DNA of 64,000 bases from Diphasiastrum complanatum (Eukaryota; Streptophyta; Lycopodiopsida; Lycopodiales; Lycopodiaceae). Below the pieces are notes generated by a model. The model worked only from the letters and a program-made list of their open reading frames with translations. It made no database searches and had not been told where the DNA came from. Of this stretch, positions 1 through 11,513 are shown piece by piece (positions within the stretch are counted from its first letter, which is position 1; every line of letters begins with the position of its first letter). The stretch is taken from assembly GCA_029204225.1 (NCBI GenBank), contig CM055111.1:47111224-47175223 (forward strand), read 5' to 3'. Made by a program: the position numbers and the translations under genes.

Positions 1-1123
1 TCAACATCTGCTCAATGTATCGTTGTTGAGAGATGAAGATTCCAGCCCCATGTGGAAGATCAACAAGAACCGGAATGTGGTTCTTCATGAGTGAGTCATA
101 CTCCTCTTGCATCACATCCTCCCAACATTTTATTCCTTTGGCCTGCTCATAAAAAACAGGTTCTACTGCACCATCCTCAATTGAAGTAAGAGCAAAATCA
201 GAAAAATCAACAAATTCTACTGATTTAGTAGAGGCACGAGTCTTCCTTTCATAGAAATGATCCACTTTGCTGTCCTGCAAAGTCTGCAACAATCATTTAG
301 GGACTGGTTTGGGCTGTCCAGCAGCCTTACCTTTGTCAACGCTTTGCTGTCCAAAGTGTTCCGAACTTGGACCTTGGTGTCCAAAGTCTTCAATAGGCTG
401 CTCTTCACCATAAATAGGTTCTTCTTGATGAACTATGGGCTGCAAACTTGAAGAAGCAGTGGGTTGTCCACTAGAAGTAGATGACAGTCCCTCCTCTTCA
501 TGATTAGATGGTGACACCAAATCTGGAAATACTTCAACATATGCATCATGGGGGCAGTCCCCTTTCATAACATGAGTGGGCGCAACATCATAGGAGGTCT
601 TTTCATCAAAATGAACATCATGACTCACTATGATCTTATTAGTATCAAAATTGAACAACCTATAGCCCTTGCTTTCACTATTATAGCCAACAAAGATGCA
701 CTTAACTCCTTTATCATCAAGTTTGGATTGAAGCTTATCGGGAATGAAAGAAACTTTTGCCGCGTTCTTTACTGGAAACATCTTGGCAAGAGTCTCCCAA
801 GCACTTTTGGAAGTCTTGCATGATCTAATATGAGGAAGGATAGATCTCTTCACTGATAATGCAATGACGGAATGTGCTTGTGCATCTCGTCGATCCCACT
901 TCTTTTGCTCATCGGAAGACACTTCCATAGATGATGAAGTAGTTGTTCTAGATGTTGTAATAGGTGCCAAGGTAGGCGGCCTCTCTTCGTCACCATTAAC
1001 TACTTCCCACAAACCTTTAGCAATTAGAAGGTTCTTTATCATGTAGCACCACAAGGAATAGTTTGTGCCATCCAACCTATCTTCATTAAATAAAGAACCA
1101 ATAGACTCCGATTCTTTAGCCAT
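1..1123 (-). pseudogene. Internally deleted Ty1/copia gag-pol remnant
   Basis: Read on the minus strand from ATG at 1123. Residues 1-125 are a copia gag N-terminus (NYSLW near residue 21; AWETLAKMF near 108). At about residue 126 (nt ~745) the protein switches to the integrase C-terminal tail (KCIFVGY, then a VSHDVHFDE-type motif), so the zinc knuckle, protease and integrase core are gone. The reading frame stays open across this junction. After a TGA at 293-295 the same frame continues as integrase/RT linker (WEDVMQEEYDSLMKN) and then jumps again, near nt 50-75, to the late-RT motif GIFISQQRYIEQML. RT catalytic motifs are absent. This is a dead or non-autonomous derivative. It is truncated by the window edge. 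Family assignment is firm; the exact junctions are by eye. Confidence 0.85.
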
Positions 1124-1522
1124 AACATAAAAATTAGCTTGTAGTAGCTAGGAAATAGACTTTCCAAGACAAAAATTACTCAAAGGGCAGCAACCTCAAA
1201 GTTGAAATCATGAGCACAATAGATTGCAATACTCCACATGCAATTTGCTTAACAAGTAATGAAATAGGTGGCTGATTTCTGCACAAAAATTTTCAGCATG
1301 TAATTGAGTCAAAATCACATGCAGTTGGTTTGAGCATGGGCGCCCTACTGCTAGCTCTCAAATAGGTGAAGGTGCTTTGCAATTTCTTGCAAAAAAGTTA
1401 TAAGAAGATGAACGGATTCTTCTCCTGCAAAAATCAGCAGCTTGATGATTTTCTGCTACCAAAAGGGGAAGAAGATAGCTTCCTGTTGGGTGCCCTCCTG
1501 CAAGCAATCTGATCACCTAAAG

Positions 1523-1534
1523 GCTCTGATACCA
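1523..1534 (-). other. Primer-binding site, initiator-tRNA-Met type
   Basis: The minus strand reads TGGTATCAGAGC immediately after a CA-ending LTR. This matches the complement of the plant initiator tRNA-Met 3' end used by many copia elements. It orients the gag remnant at 1-1123 and places its 5' LTR to the right. Confidence 0.8.
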
Positions 1535-1698
1535 TGTAGGAAATAGAAGCCTAAGGATCCAAGATCTTAACTATTCAATCACACAAAGCATTCTCAAAAG
1601 AAAGAGAGAGATGACTAGAAACCCTCTTGTAGAAACTCGTGGACAGCCAAGGAAGAACAATCAATATTGCTTACAAAAGTTTTGAATACAAAGGAGAT

Positions 1699-1706
<8 letters not shown>

Positions 1707-1740
<34 letters not shown>
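1707..1740. repeat. (AT)n microsatellite
   Basis: Perfect alternating AT run of about 17 units, preceded by a short CA run. It lies inside the putative LTR, where a TATA box is expected. Confidence 0.95.
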
Positions 1741-1745
<5 letters not shown>

Positions 1746-1751
1746 TCCAAA

Positions 1752-1840
1752 ATAACTATCTAACTTCTCCCTTCATGACTATCCAGCTTCATGACTATCC
1801 AACTTCTATGACTATCCAACTTCATGACTATCTAACTTCT
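1752..1840. repeat. 16-17 bp tandem repeat in LTR U3
   Basis: Four full units of ATGACTATCCAACTTC (1775, 1791, 1808, 1824), with one or two changes each, follow a partial unit at 1752. The location, upstream of the presumed TATA in LTR orientation, is where retrotransposon enhancer repeats often sit. Confidence 0.85.
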
Positions 1841-2002
1841 ATAAGTTACATAAAAAGAATAAGGTACTTCCAAATGTCAAGTTGGGGTACATATAGTCAC
1901 AATTAGGCCTAATGGACTCACGAATCCCTACTAAGTTAAGAACATACTAACTTAGCTAAATCTAAGCTTAGTGGGCCTAATGATAAATAAACCATGGTTA
2001 CA

Positions 2003-3633
2003 CAACTCTCAACCTTTTGGGTCAAAGTAACCTATGGTAATGTAAGCAATTCCATTTACATTCCAATAGATATTTATCATCTTTATGTCTCATACGAGTT
2101 GAGAGAAACTACATTAAACATTAGGAAGGGGCTTGGGGATGTTAGAGTTAAAAAGTGTTCTCAAATTTTTTTTCTCTTGCAAAATGTTCACTTTTTCCTG
2201 CTATTTGTAAATTTGTGAATGCTATGTGCAGCTTATACTATGTAGTATGTACCTCGGGACATAAGCATCAAACTAATTGCGTTTGTAACCTGGAAAGAAC
2301 AAGTTTTATGAGTTCACACATGGCTTGTGCTTGTAGAAACTCTAGTTGCTTTAGCCTTCTCTAGGATCATGGAGCCACTAGCCTGGCCGCAACATCAGAT
2401 AGTGATTATTTAGTAGATATCAATGTGGCACTTGGGGACCGTTAATTTCATATTTACCACTTGGGACCTGTGCTACTGTAAGATCTATTACTGAAAGGGT
2501 TCCTTCGTGTGAGAGTTGCTTGCTAGTGTGTCCTCTCTTGAGTGTGAAGGTATCTGTACTTCTCCCTTGTACTAGTAAAGGTTGCACTTGTTCTCTACCT
2601 GATATGCAGGAGTAGTTATGAGGGTTTTTGAATATGAGCTTTCTTTTGGTGCTATTGGTTTGTCTTAAATCGTTGTATCATGTATGTGAGGAGACTTTGT
2701 TAATCACACATTCTAAGATACCCTTAAAGATTTTAGATTTAATTTCCTAGAGTTCTTTGATCTAGTATATGAAGGTCCAACACTGATGAGGTCGTATGTC
2801 ATAAGACCTGAATCATGGAGATACCAACAAGTCCTTTTATGTGCAGCTTTTCAAGTCTTTTAGAGATTTTAAAAACGTTTTTTGTAGTGCATTAGCTTCT
2901 TTCACTGTCAAAGTTGACTTTGAATTTCACCATAATTCCGTAGGGTGCACAACAGTTCGTACAGGACGTTGTTCTGTACATACATTTTCTTATTCAATTT
3001 GTGTTTGAAATGGTTTGTTAGCATCAACAATCGTGTTTGAAATGGTTTGTTAGCATCAACAATAAGAAAAAATATATTCCCTCAAATAAAATTTTTAATT
3101 TATTCTGTGCATACTAAATAGAACATGCACTACCAAAGACCTAAGAAATGCCCATTTATGAATTTCACCTTTAGCAAGTCATAAAAAATAGCTCTGTTTG
3201 TGTCTAACCTGTTTTGAAATTCTTTTTTTCCATGGGGTACTGGACAATGTTCTAGTTTTGGAACCAGTGATATGGACTTAATTTGTCAACTCCTGACTAG
3301 CAATCTAGTGAAGTTACACACGCCCCTCTAGAAAGTCCAAGTGGATCTCTAGTAAAAGTATTCTGCAGCCTGCTGTTTATCCATTGGCACTTTCTATTGA
3401 GTTCAGTGTATTTATTTGCTTCTAACAACTATTTGTATAAGTTTGTACTCACCATGCCGTCACTTCTTGCATACTATTGCTGAATTGGACGGAAGTTTTG
3501 TGTGTAAATAACAATTGAAGTAGTCTGCTTAAGCAATGTATGCTAGTGTAACCAAATTATTTTCTGAGGTACCTGTCATTGGCTTTTTTTTCTAAGGTTT
3601 GTCTACCTGAAGTTTGTTCTTCCTTATTGCCAG
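2003..3633. other. No gene recognised; upstream of SWIB exons
   Basis: AT-rich DNA with only short ORFs and no clear transposon motif. The 5' exons of the SWIB gene, including any DEK-C domain, could lie here or further left, but no exon can be supported. Confidence 0.5.
3001..3063. repeat. 32-bp tandem duplication
   Basis: GTGTTTGAAATGGTTTGTTA and the following 12 bases occur twice back to back (3001-3032 and 3033-3063), essentially identical. Confidence 0.9.
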
Positions 3634-4326
3634 CTTAATGAAAGAGGCGAAAAGAGGACTTTACCGTCCCTTCCCTCTTTCCCCAGAGCTAAAGGCTTTT
3701 GTTGGCGAGGATGAAATGTCAAGGGCTGAGGTAATTACTGCACTTTTTGCTGAAGTAAAAAATTGGGTTGTCCCATGTAGTCACCTGCTAAAGTTTCCTT
3801 GCAGAGGGGTTCCAAAATTGCTTGTGGCTGGTTGATGTACGTCTAAGTCTAAGAATCTATCGGCTATAATTACAGGTGATACAAAAACTATGGGTATACA
3901 TTCGCGAGAACAATCTTCAAGATTCCGAAAATAGACGAAAAATACGGTGCAATGAGGCACTGCGTTCCCTATTTGATATTGACACAGTTGACATGCTGCA
4001 GATGAGCAAACTGATAAGCAAGCATATTCTGGTATCAGTGGGTCCCGATGGTAAATCTGTGGCACCATAACATTTATAGTGCATGCTTTGTTGTTATATC
4101 CATGTACATGACTTTTTTGTTTGCTGGCCGTGAATCCAACTTGCTTTCAGGATTGCCGAAGCCCAAAAAACCCAAAGCAACTGGGGCTACCAAAAAATCA
4201 CCAATATTTACACCTCAACCTATCTCCAAAGAGCTTCAAACATTTCTAGGATTAAGTGAAACTGAACTTGTACGGTCAACGGCTACCAAAATGATTTGGA
4301 GTTATATCAAAGAGAATAATCTTCAG
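3634..4326 (+). CDS. Tandem SWIB/MDM2-domain protein, three exons (partial)
   Basis: Three exons join in phase: 3634-3730, 3876-4050 and 4151-4326, each with AG acceptor and GT donor. The donor at 4051 is chosen over 4032 because only it keeps phase into exon 3. Exons 1-2 give one SWIB fold (RPFPLSPELKAFVG, then VIQKLWVYIRENNLQD and MSKLISKHIL). Exon 3 has a lysine/proline-rich linker and starts a second SWIB domain (PQPISKELQTFLG, MIWSYIKENNLQ). Plant proteins with an N-terminal DEK-C domain and two SWIB domains are chromatin- or transcription-associated nuclear factors, which is the likely class. No start codon or N-terminal exon is visible. The exon for the second half of SWIB 2 is not found in the next 2.5 kb, so the gene has a long intron, is rearranged, or is a 3'-truncated pseudogene. 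Confidence 0.8.
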
Positions 4327-4530
4327 GTTGGTTTGAACGACTTTGAAGTTACATATTTGTTGTATTCCCATTTGGTTGCATTTGTTTGCGGCTGTCTATC
4401 TAGAGAGTCTGTTATCTTGTGTAGGTGCTTCACTCAGTTGCAACAAGTTTCCTTTAGGTGTAAGGGTTAAAGTTTCATGGTTCTTTTGATCCCACCGTGT
4501 TTAGTATATGCTACAAATAATGGTACAGTT

Positions 4531-4533
<3 letters not shown>

Positions 4534-4623
<90 letters not shown>
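4534..4623. repeat. Compound (CT)n(CA)n microsatellite
   Basis: About 15 CT units (4534-4564) pass directly into about 29 AC units (4565-4623). It lies about 200 bp downstream of the last visible SWIB exon, possibly in its intron. Confidence 0.97.
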
Positions 4624-4624
<1 letters not shown>

Positions 4625-5426
4625 GCAAACCTATAAGGCAATACATGAACAATGTAACATTTAACTAACCTGTATTTCATCCATGAGAAAAGAATTGACT
4701 CTATATTTCTACTATGGAGGAATCTTGACATTTTTTGGACACCATATTAGGTGCTGTTGCCTTAGGAGATGAAAAAGCTTGGAGACCTAAGAAGGATAAC
4801 TCTACTCTCATCATTAAGATTTACACAGAGAATAGATGATATATAGTAATGCCTTAATGTGCTAAGTTGAAGGTACTTGCATCTTTATGGGTGACAACCT
4901 TAAATATTTTCAAGTTGAAGAGAGACATAGGTGATTTCATGAGGCCAAAGCTGCAGGTAAGTGGGTGATATTCCAAGATAATCAAGCACATATCATGGAC
5001 AAGATGTCCTTTATGGGTATGTGGCAACGCCTTGGGAGTAGAGTCCTGTGTGCATAGGAGCACCCTCAATGCCCCAGCTTCACTTAGTTAGGGTAAGCTT
5101 CTGGAATTGTAGATGTATTTGCTCATCATCCATTGGTCACTTATATTTCCAGGTTTCTTGTGGGAGTTGTTTATTGGGAGGATATCAGGTTGGGTAGAGG
5201 TTGTGGATTTAGAAAAGTGGCTTGTCTATACAAGGATTTCATACAGCCATCACTCACAATGATACATGGGCATGAGCAAGCATGATGTTTAAATTTTCCG
5301 ATCTCAAGGAGTGGTATGGAGTTGAAGAGAAATGTATTTATTGTGTTCTGCTAATTTTTGCCAGAGACACCATTGGTAGAGGTTACAAATAATTCATGGT
5401 AGTTGAATTTGTTGCAATGTTTCATT

Positions 5427-5765
5427 GAAACGCGTTTCGAACAAAGAAACGCATTTGAAACGACCCATTCGAAACGGGCCCGTCTCGAAACGCGTTTCTT
5501 ACATTCAAAACGACTGTTAAAAAAACATAAACTTTTTTGACTAAGGAAAGCAACCATACACAATTTCTCTTCTTGAAATTGCATTCTCTAGAGCTTTCTC
5601 ATGAAATTTGATGTATCTACTTGGTACTAGTCTTTCTATGACATCTCTAAACCCCAAAAACCCATAAAACACATTTAAAAAGAAAAAACCTAAAAAAGTT
5701 TCCCCTTTCGAACTTGAACCTCCTATTTCAAACGCGTTTCAAACCCATTTCGAACGACGTACAAA
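5427..5765. repeat. GAAACGCGTTTC palindrome cluster
   Basis: The perfect palindrome GAAACGCGTTTC occurs at 5427-5438 and 5487-5498. Between them lie ACGGGCCCGT and several GAAACG half-sites. A third near-copy (CAAACGCGTTTC) lies at about 5730. CpG-rich compared with its surroundings. Function unknown. Confidence 0.75.
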
Positions 5766-6461
5766 ACAGACTCATGAAACCTTGATTTGTTGTTCGACAT
5801 CATCTCCTATATAAAGAGGGGAGAAGTTGTTTTGTTTGTGCACTTGCATAGCAAGATGTCAGATAGACACACATGCTAGGGTTGAGGACCCACTACGCAT
5901 ACGTGCTCTTAGTTATGGGAAATTTGGTATTCTCTTTGTCTAGACTGGTTAGGTGATTTCCTAATATACATGCTTTGGTGTGAGCCATTGGCATGAGGCA
6001 TGCAAGCATTAGTTGATTATGGAAGGTGCAAGTCCTAGTCAATATGGAGAGGTTTTGCTTCAGTTAGCACATGCAGGATGCTCGGAGTGTCTTTTGTATC
6101 ACATTTTAGTAGCACTTATGATGATGTATGCAATACAGACATGGTGCTGTGGGCTTACGATGTTTTATTGGGCTTGTTTTCCTCACCTTCAAGTTTCCAT
6201 GTTATCAGGCATATGTGATAAACCATTGGTTTCACATTTGATTATCTTGGTAAAGTTTCCTATGCTTCCATTGTAATTGGAGGACATCTTTCAATCGATC
6301 GCATATTTTAAGAGGGTTTGATACTTGGTGATATTGAGTATGGGCAGATGAACACTTGGGTCACTCTTATAGTAACTAGAGGGCTCCATGATCAAGGACA
6401 TGCATCTTCTTGGTATTCCTAGGCGACATTTCTATTGGCAAACTTTCACATCTTCTTGAGG

Positions 6462-6631
6462 GGGATCACTCATATATCTGACGGTGTATTCATCAAGCAT
6501 AGACTTAGTGATCTTTGACGAACCCCTTCATGGTGAAGTTAGAATCGGGATCACTCATATATCTGACGGTGTATTCATCAAGCATAGACTTAGTGATCTT
6601 TGACGAACCCCTTCATGGTGAAGTTAGAATC
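6462..6631. repeat. Perfect 85-bp tandem duplication
   Basis: Positions 6462-6546 and 6547-6631 read identically by eye; both begin GGGATCACTCATATATCTGA. The lack of differences implies a recent duplication (or an assembly artefact). Confidence 0.95.
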
Positions 6632-7310
6632 TTATCAAACACTTTCTGCATGTAGTAGATATGGTGGCTTGACACTACCATGTGATTTAGACTCAAGCTT
6701 GTCACATAGTCATAGATGTACCTTGGAGTTGAAGAAAACTGGTGCTGAAACTGTTCGAAATCTTTTTGTTGATTTAGAAACCTGATTTATGTCTAGATGC
6801 TATCTTTAGAATGACTAATAGTCAAATTGACTTTGACTTAAGTACTTCGAATTTCCATTTAATTAGTAGATAACAAGAATAAATGTACTAAATTGAACAT
6901 AGAAAAACTATTATTCTTCATAATGATTACACAAATAAAAAAGATAGTACTCTATCATGAAAGTAGAAAGTACAATGATTAAGCCACAAAGATGGTAGCA
7001 TCAGCTTATCAAAAACCTTGAAGTACAAACTTGCTATAGATCCTCCTATTTATAGGCTTGTTACCTTCTCTCTCGAGTCTCGCCTACCATTAGCTAGCTA
7101 CCTACCTACTCACCTACTTAGCTACCTACCCACTAGTCACCTAGTCGCCTACCCTACCTACTTAATCAAATGTAGGCTAGCTTGATGTAGGCTATTAGGA
7201 GTAATTTGATGTAGACCCTTCTAAAATTAGAAAACTTTAATAGCAGTCTAGATACAAGTTTTTGGCCTATATATTCAATTGCCTAGATCTACATTAACTA
7301 ACTTACAAAA
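6632..7310 (-). mobile_element. Probable LTR remnant of the adjacent copia
   Basis: On the minus strand this follows the end of the copia RNase H and a weak purine-rich tract (AAGGTGGACT near 7310-7320). A TATA-like CCTATAAATAGG lies near 7046-7060, and tandem CTA-type repeats (7083-7165) are present. Neither LTR end could be defined. Confidence 0.35.
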
Positions 7311-9370
7311 GTCCACCTTAATGCGGATCTAAAAAAACTTGCACCTTTAGATTTAACTAGGTGTCATATTTGGTGTGTTTGTCCTTTGCAAATGCCTTGG
7401 TAAAAATATCATTTGTCATGTATTATGTTATGTAGTGTTCTGGCTTGACTTCTTTGTTCAGCACTTTGCCTTTGACATAATGACACTTAATTTCGATGGG
7501 CTTGCTTTTGGAATAGAACCTTGGGTTCAGAGTCAATGCTTTGCAACTCATGTTATCATGTGTAGTTGCTATGTACTCGGCTTTGGTTGAGGATAAGCCC
7601 ACTGAAGTTTGTTTCCGATTGTTCCAAGAGATTGGTCCATTGTTAACAAGATACATACCCAAAAGTTGATCTTGTGGTGTCAACATCTACAACCTAGTCT
7701 GCATTTGTGTATCAACATCTGTAGCCTAGTTCGCATTTGTCTATCCTTTTAAAACATTAGCCTCGCTTGTATTGTTGCCATAGTAGATGCACATGTCCTT
7801 GGTGGTATGGATATATCTTAGAACTTACAGTAATGCTTTTCAATGTACTATCCTTGGATTTGACACAAACTGACTTAAGGTACTTACTGCATAGGCAATG
7901 TCATGTCGAGTGCAAACCATTAGGCACATTAAGAATCCAATAATTGAGTGAGAAGGATATTCCTTCATGTCTGTTATCTTTTCTTTCATTTGAGGACATT
8001 GATTTTTTGAAAGCTTTATTCTCGAGTCCATAGGTATATCAACTGATTTGTAATTAGTTATCTCATACTTTGCCAAGATATTATGAATATATCTTTGTGG
8101 ACTGATTCATATTTCTTCACTATCTCTATTTATAGTGTTTGTATCCCTAGATAATAGTGTGCCTCTCGTAATTTGAAATTCACTTGATGTATTTCCTTTG
8201 TGAGAAATAATAACTTTGTATCATTGCTATATAGCAATGTATCATCAAAATACAAAGTTATTAAGATGAATGATTGGTCAACTTATAGTAGACATTTGAG
8301 TCAGCTATACTTGGAGTAAAGCACTTATCCAAAAAGAATGAATCGATTCTTTGAAACCATGCTCTAGGAAATTGCTTAAGCCTATTCAAGGCTTTATGCA
8401 CCTTAGACACATGGTCCTTTTCTCCATTTATAACATACCCCTCTTGTTGGGACTTATAAATATTTTCCTTGATTGCTCCATTTATTACTACTCTCTGTAC
8501 ATCCATTTGATGTACCTCTAGGTCTTCGATTGCTGCATACGATAATAGCATCCTTGAAGCTAATTGTACAACCTAAATGTCTCATGATACTCTATATTGG
8601 GAACTTGAGAGCACCCTTTGGCAGCCATCTTACTATACTCTTGGAGCTTCATAGCTGACCATGTTCGATTTATAATTTAAGAGTTATATTCTTTGTCCAT
8701 TGCTTGCTTCCATTCAACTGCATATGGATGTGCCATAGCTCCATTAGTAGATGTAGGTTCTTCAACAAATGCACATGAGGCTATCTCATTGACAAGCCTC
8801 CTAGGTGGTTGTCACTCTAGTAGATCTCCTCGCAAATCCCTATTGGATCCTCTCATCGTCATTTGTTTGAACATGTGACTTTCTTTCAGGAGTCTAATTC
8901 CCTTCTGCACAGGAGCTATTCCTTCTATGGCAAGATCAAAATTAGTTATTGAAAGGGTTAGATCAATTACTTTTCCCTTTGTCTTGAAGTCATAGAATTG
9001 ATCCTCAGTAAAAACTACATCTCTACTCACAAAAGTTCTTTGATGATACTGGATCATAGAGCTTATATCTTTTATGATCGGATGAGTAGTTAATACTTAA
9101 TAAAAGTGCAGTTGGAGCTTGTCTCATCAAGCTTTTTTGTCAATTTTTGAAGGTACATGCATAATCGCTATAAATCCAAATACTTTATGAAAGGTTTTGT
9201 CCCTGTCCATATCTCATAAGGTGTTACATTTTAAAGAGCTTTTGTGCAACATCTACTTTGGAGATATGCAGCTGTAGCAACTGCTTCAATCCAAAATGTC
9301 TTTGGTAGCTCAACATAAGTTTAGCATGCATATTGCCCTCTTTGCCACTATGTGATTTCATTTACTTTCA
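7311..9370 (-). pseudogene. Ty1/copia pol remnant (integrase end, RT, RNase H)
   Basis: On the minus strand, in order: the end of the integrase region (9370-9120, frameshifted); the integrase-RT linker with a SRDVVF motif (about 9057-8812); central RT (8551-8261: MDVQ, KVHKALNRLKQFPRAW); late RT (8076-7840: IIGFLMCLMVCTRHDIAYAV); and RNase H (7686-7423: GPISWNNRKQ, LSSTKAEYIA, KCHYVKGKV). Stops and frameshifts separate every block. In RNase H the frame runs from AEYIATTHD straight to LNPRFYSKSKP, deleting the segment that normally carries the CDNQ catalytic motif. The element is inactive. Confidence 0.85.
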
Positions 9371-9440
9371 TTTGTTGAGAGTCAAGTGAGTGCTAAGTGC
9401 ATTAGAACAGGTCCAAGATCATAGAGCAGTTATATTGCAT

Positions 9441-10229
9441 CATGGCTACTCATGTGATAGGCTCACCTCTCAAATTACTCAATTTGGAAGATAAGGATGA
9501 AGTCCTTGTTCGAAATGAGTGATTTCATGGATATTTTTGCATGTTTGGAGGAAAGATCACAACAAGCACAAGATCAAGTAAGGTTTGACAAGAGGGCTAA
9601 AAAATCCCTTCATGTCTATTCAGATATCCGCGACATAGTCCTAGACCATGTTATTTACTCGGAAACCTGTTGTAGAAGAAGAACCTGCAGAAATACACGC
9701 AAGTTCGAACATGTCAAAGGAATGCCAAAGAGTCACCACTCGTGAGTCTCTCAACTCGACTCGACACGACACTTGACTCAACAATCCTTCAACATCGACA
9801 TCGACAATCCTTCGACATTCGATAGTCGACAAACTGTTGACTTGAGAATGTTCAAGTGACATTTGACCATTACTCTTTATGTCTCAAGGACAAACATTAC
9901 CACTATTCTACGGGACTTCACGCTCACCTCATTGTATGGTCAGCCCAAAGGTTAACGACCAATAGAGTAACGATATATCAATCTAATTGTTGATGAGCAT
10001 GACTAATTAGAAGGAATACTATACTTTTCTTATTTGGTGAACTATGATGGAGAAAGGAAGGTAATTTATACAACCAATGATGGTGAATGTGCCATTAAGG
10101 GAGTCGGATGTACCTATTTGAAAAATGTGTTGGTTCATTCCTAGTATTACTAAAAGTCTTCTCAGTGTAGGGCAAATCATTGATAAAGGACATTATGCTG
10201 AATTTGTTGGTGACTCTTGCATATTAAAG

Positions 10230-10233
<4 letters not shown>
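9441..10233 (+). pseudogene. Deleted copia gag/protease fragment
   Basis: From ATG at about 9441 a gag start resembling that at 43801 is visible, but in two frames (DRLTS, then NYSIWKIRM, LFEMSDFMD, RFDKRAKKSLHV up to about 9622), so it has a frameshift. From 10010 a protease/GAG-pre-integrase section follows (TTNDGECAIKGVG, SITKSLLSVGQIIDKG, EFVGDSCILKKK) with further breaks. The 390 bp between them is unrelated, rich in TCGAC, and replaces the rest of gag. The fragment is cut off by a GA tract at 10234. The family is the same as the element at 42551-48385. Confidence 0.75.

Positions 10234-10277
<44 letters not shown>
10234..10277. repeat. (AG)22 microsatellite
   Basis: Perfect AG run placed exactly at the breakpoint between the copia fragment on the left and unrelated sequence on the right. 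Confidence 0.97.
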
Positions 10278-10281
<4 letters not shown>

Positions 10282-10966
10282 GCACAACGACATCTTAAAA
10301 CAGGGTGGATGATTGATGACGCTGACAGTCGAAGAGGTGTACTCATGTCATTTGGAAGTTCACAAGGATCGCCCTTCTTTGAGTACTGCCCACATTGAGT
10401 GTTCGTCCTTGGTCTGCGTTGAAAAAACTTTCTAATTCGGAGATAAGTACATCTCAAGTGTGATAGATGCTGAAAGGAGCATATGAATGTCTCCAAAAAC
10501 AAATGACAAACTATTAGCTAAAATAATTGGTCTAGCAAGACCGGACAAAATGTCTGAAATGTCGACATGAAAGTCTGAAATACAGTACAAAGGGGTGTCA
10601 TATAACTATCTGTCCAAATTGTATGGTAATCATGCCGCCACAGGACCACAGCTGAAGAAAGCAAGGATAGAAAAAGAAGCTGGTGCTGAAGTAGTAGGCT
10701 TGCGCACATGAACTCGAGATCTATGAGGTCTCCTGGTAGCTCTGAAGTGTGGTCTATAGGCAACCCGTTGTCGCCGATCACGAGGTAAGATATCTAACTC
10801 GTCCTCAGACAATATATCGGCATCAATGTCTGCTCTAGATCATTTCCTAGAGAAAAAGGAGGTAATTTGGGTCTGTTGGGAGTCATGGTATCTTAACCGA
10901 TCTCTCTGGCAAATATCTCGACGGAGCAGGAACATCTCTCATAGCATCAATGCCACACATCGAGGG
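10278..10966. other. Unrecognised sequence between GA tract and LINE-like piece
   Basis: Only short ORFs without recognisable motifs. On the minus strand it may be the decayed continuation of the LINE-like sequence at 10967-11236, but nothing diagnostic is left. Confidence 0.4.
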
Positions 10967-11236
10967 TCAACATATGAAATGAGTGAGCGAAGTGTGACAG
11001 GGGAATCTCGGAAAAGACAATGATAGCGTCCTTGAATCTCGTAAAACAGGACATTTGAATAGAAAATGTTCCTCTGACTCCACCTCCTCTAACGTGCACA
11101 TTTGACAAAGTATGCTTATATGAGGGACACCCTGGAAGCGCCCCCTCTCAATATATAGTTGGTGTGAGGAAACTCCGAATTGACCCAATGTAAAAGCCAC
11201 TATCCAAATAATGAGGCAAAACTGGGATCCCAGCAC
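10967..11236 (-). pseudogene. LINE-like zinc-binding RT tail fragment
   Basis: An 89-aa minus-strand ORF contains CQMCTLEEVESEEHFLFKCP. This C-x2-C ... EHFLFKCP pattern is typical of the zinc-binding domain (zf-RVT type) after non-LTR reverse transcriptases and of their domesticated plant relatives. No RT or endonuclease motif survives nearby, so it is a short fragment. A host gene with the same domain cannot be excluded. Confidence 0.45.
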
Positions 11237-11427
11237 TGTCTAGCTCATAGAAGTCCGGCTTGACTCCCAAGGGCTCCTGCCAAGACACTCAAGAGCATGC
11301 ACGATAAATAACCCCTCTGATATACTGATGAGAACCCGCTGGTAGGTCAGAGATATCGATGCCATATATCCGTAGAAGACGAGAAGCTTGGGAGTACCAT
11401 GATAATTGATGTCCCTAGTGATGAAGC

Positions 11428-11430
<3 letters not shown>

Positions 11431-11511
<81 letters not shown>
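11431..11511. repeat. (AG)40 microsatellite
   Basis: Perfect AG run immediately upstream of the hAT BED-finger fragment. Confidence 0.97.

Positions 11512-11513
<2 letters not shown>

Larger units (their letters stand above)
1535..2002 (-). mobile_element. 5' LTR of the copia remnant
   Basis: On the minus strand this block ends TTCCTACA directly before the primer site. An (AT)n tract could serve as TATA box, and a CT-rich stretch (1595-1610) lies downstream of it. The right boundary is a guess from a TGTAACC start near 2002; only one LTR is visible, so it cannot be confirmed. Confidence 0.5.
4327..6461. other. No gene recognised downstream of SWIB exons
   Basis: Contains a compound microsatellite and a cluster of GAAACG palindromes (listed separately). 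I searched for the missing SWIB exon (an RKI.C..L..LF motif) and did not see it. Only short ORFs are present. Confidence 0.5.

Noticed and set aside
1994-2218. Plus-strand ORF with RETTLNIRKGLGDVRVKK, faintly like a DEK-C domain expected upstream of SWIB domains
   Set aside because: Too short, no splice frame to the SWIB exons, and part of the ORF overlaps the presumed LTR edge.
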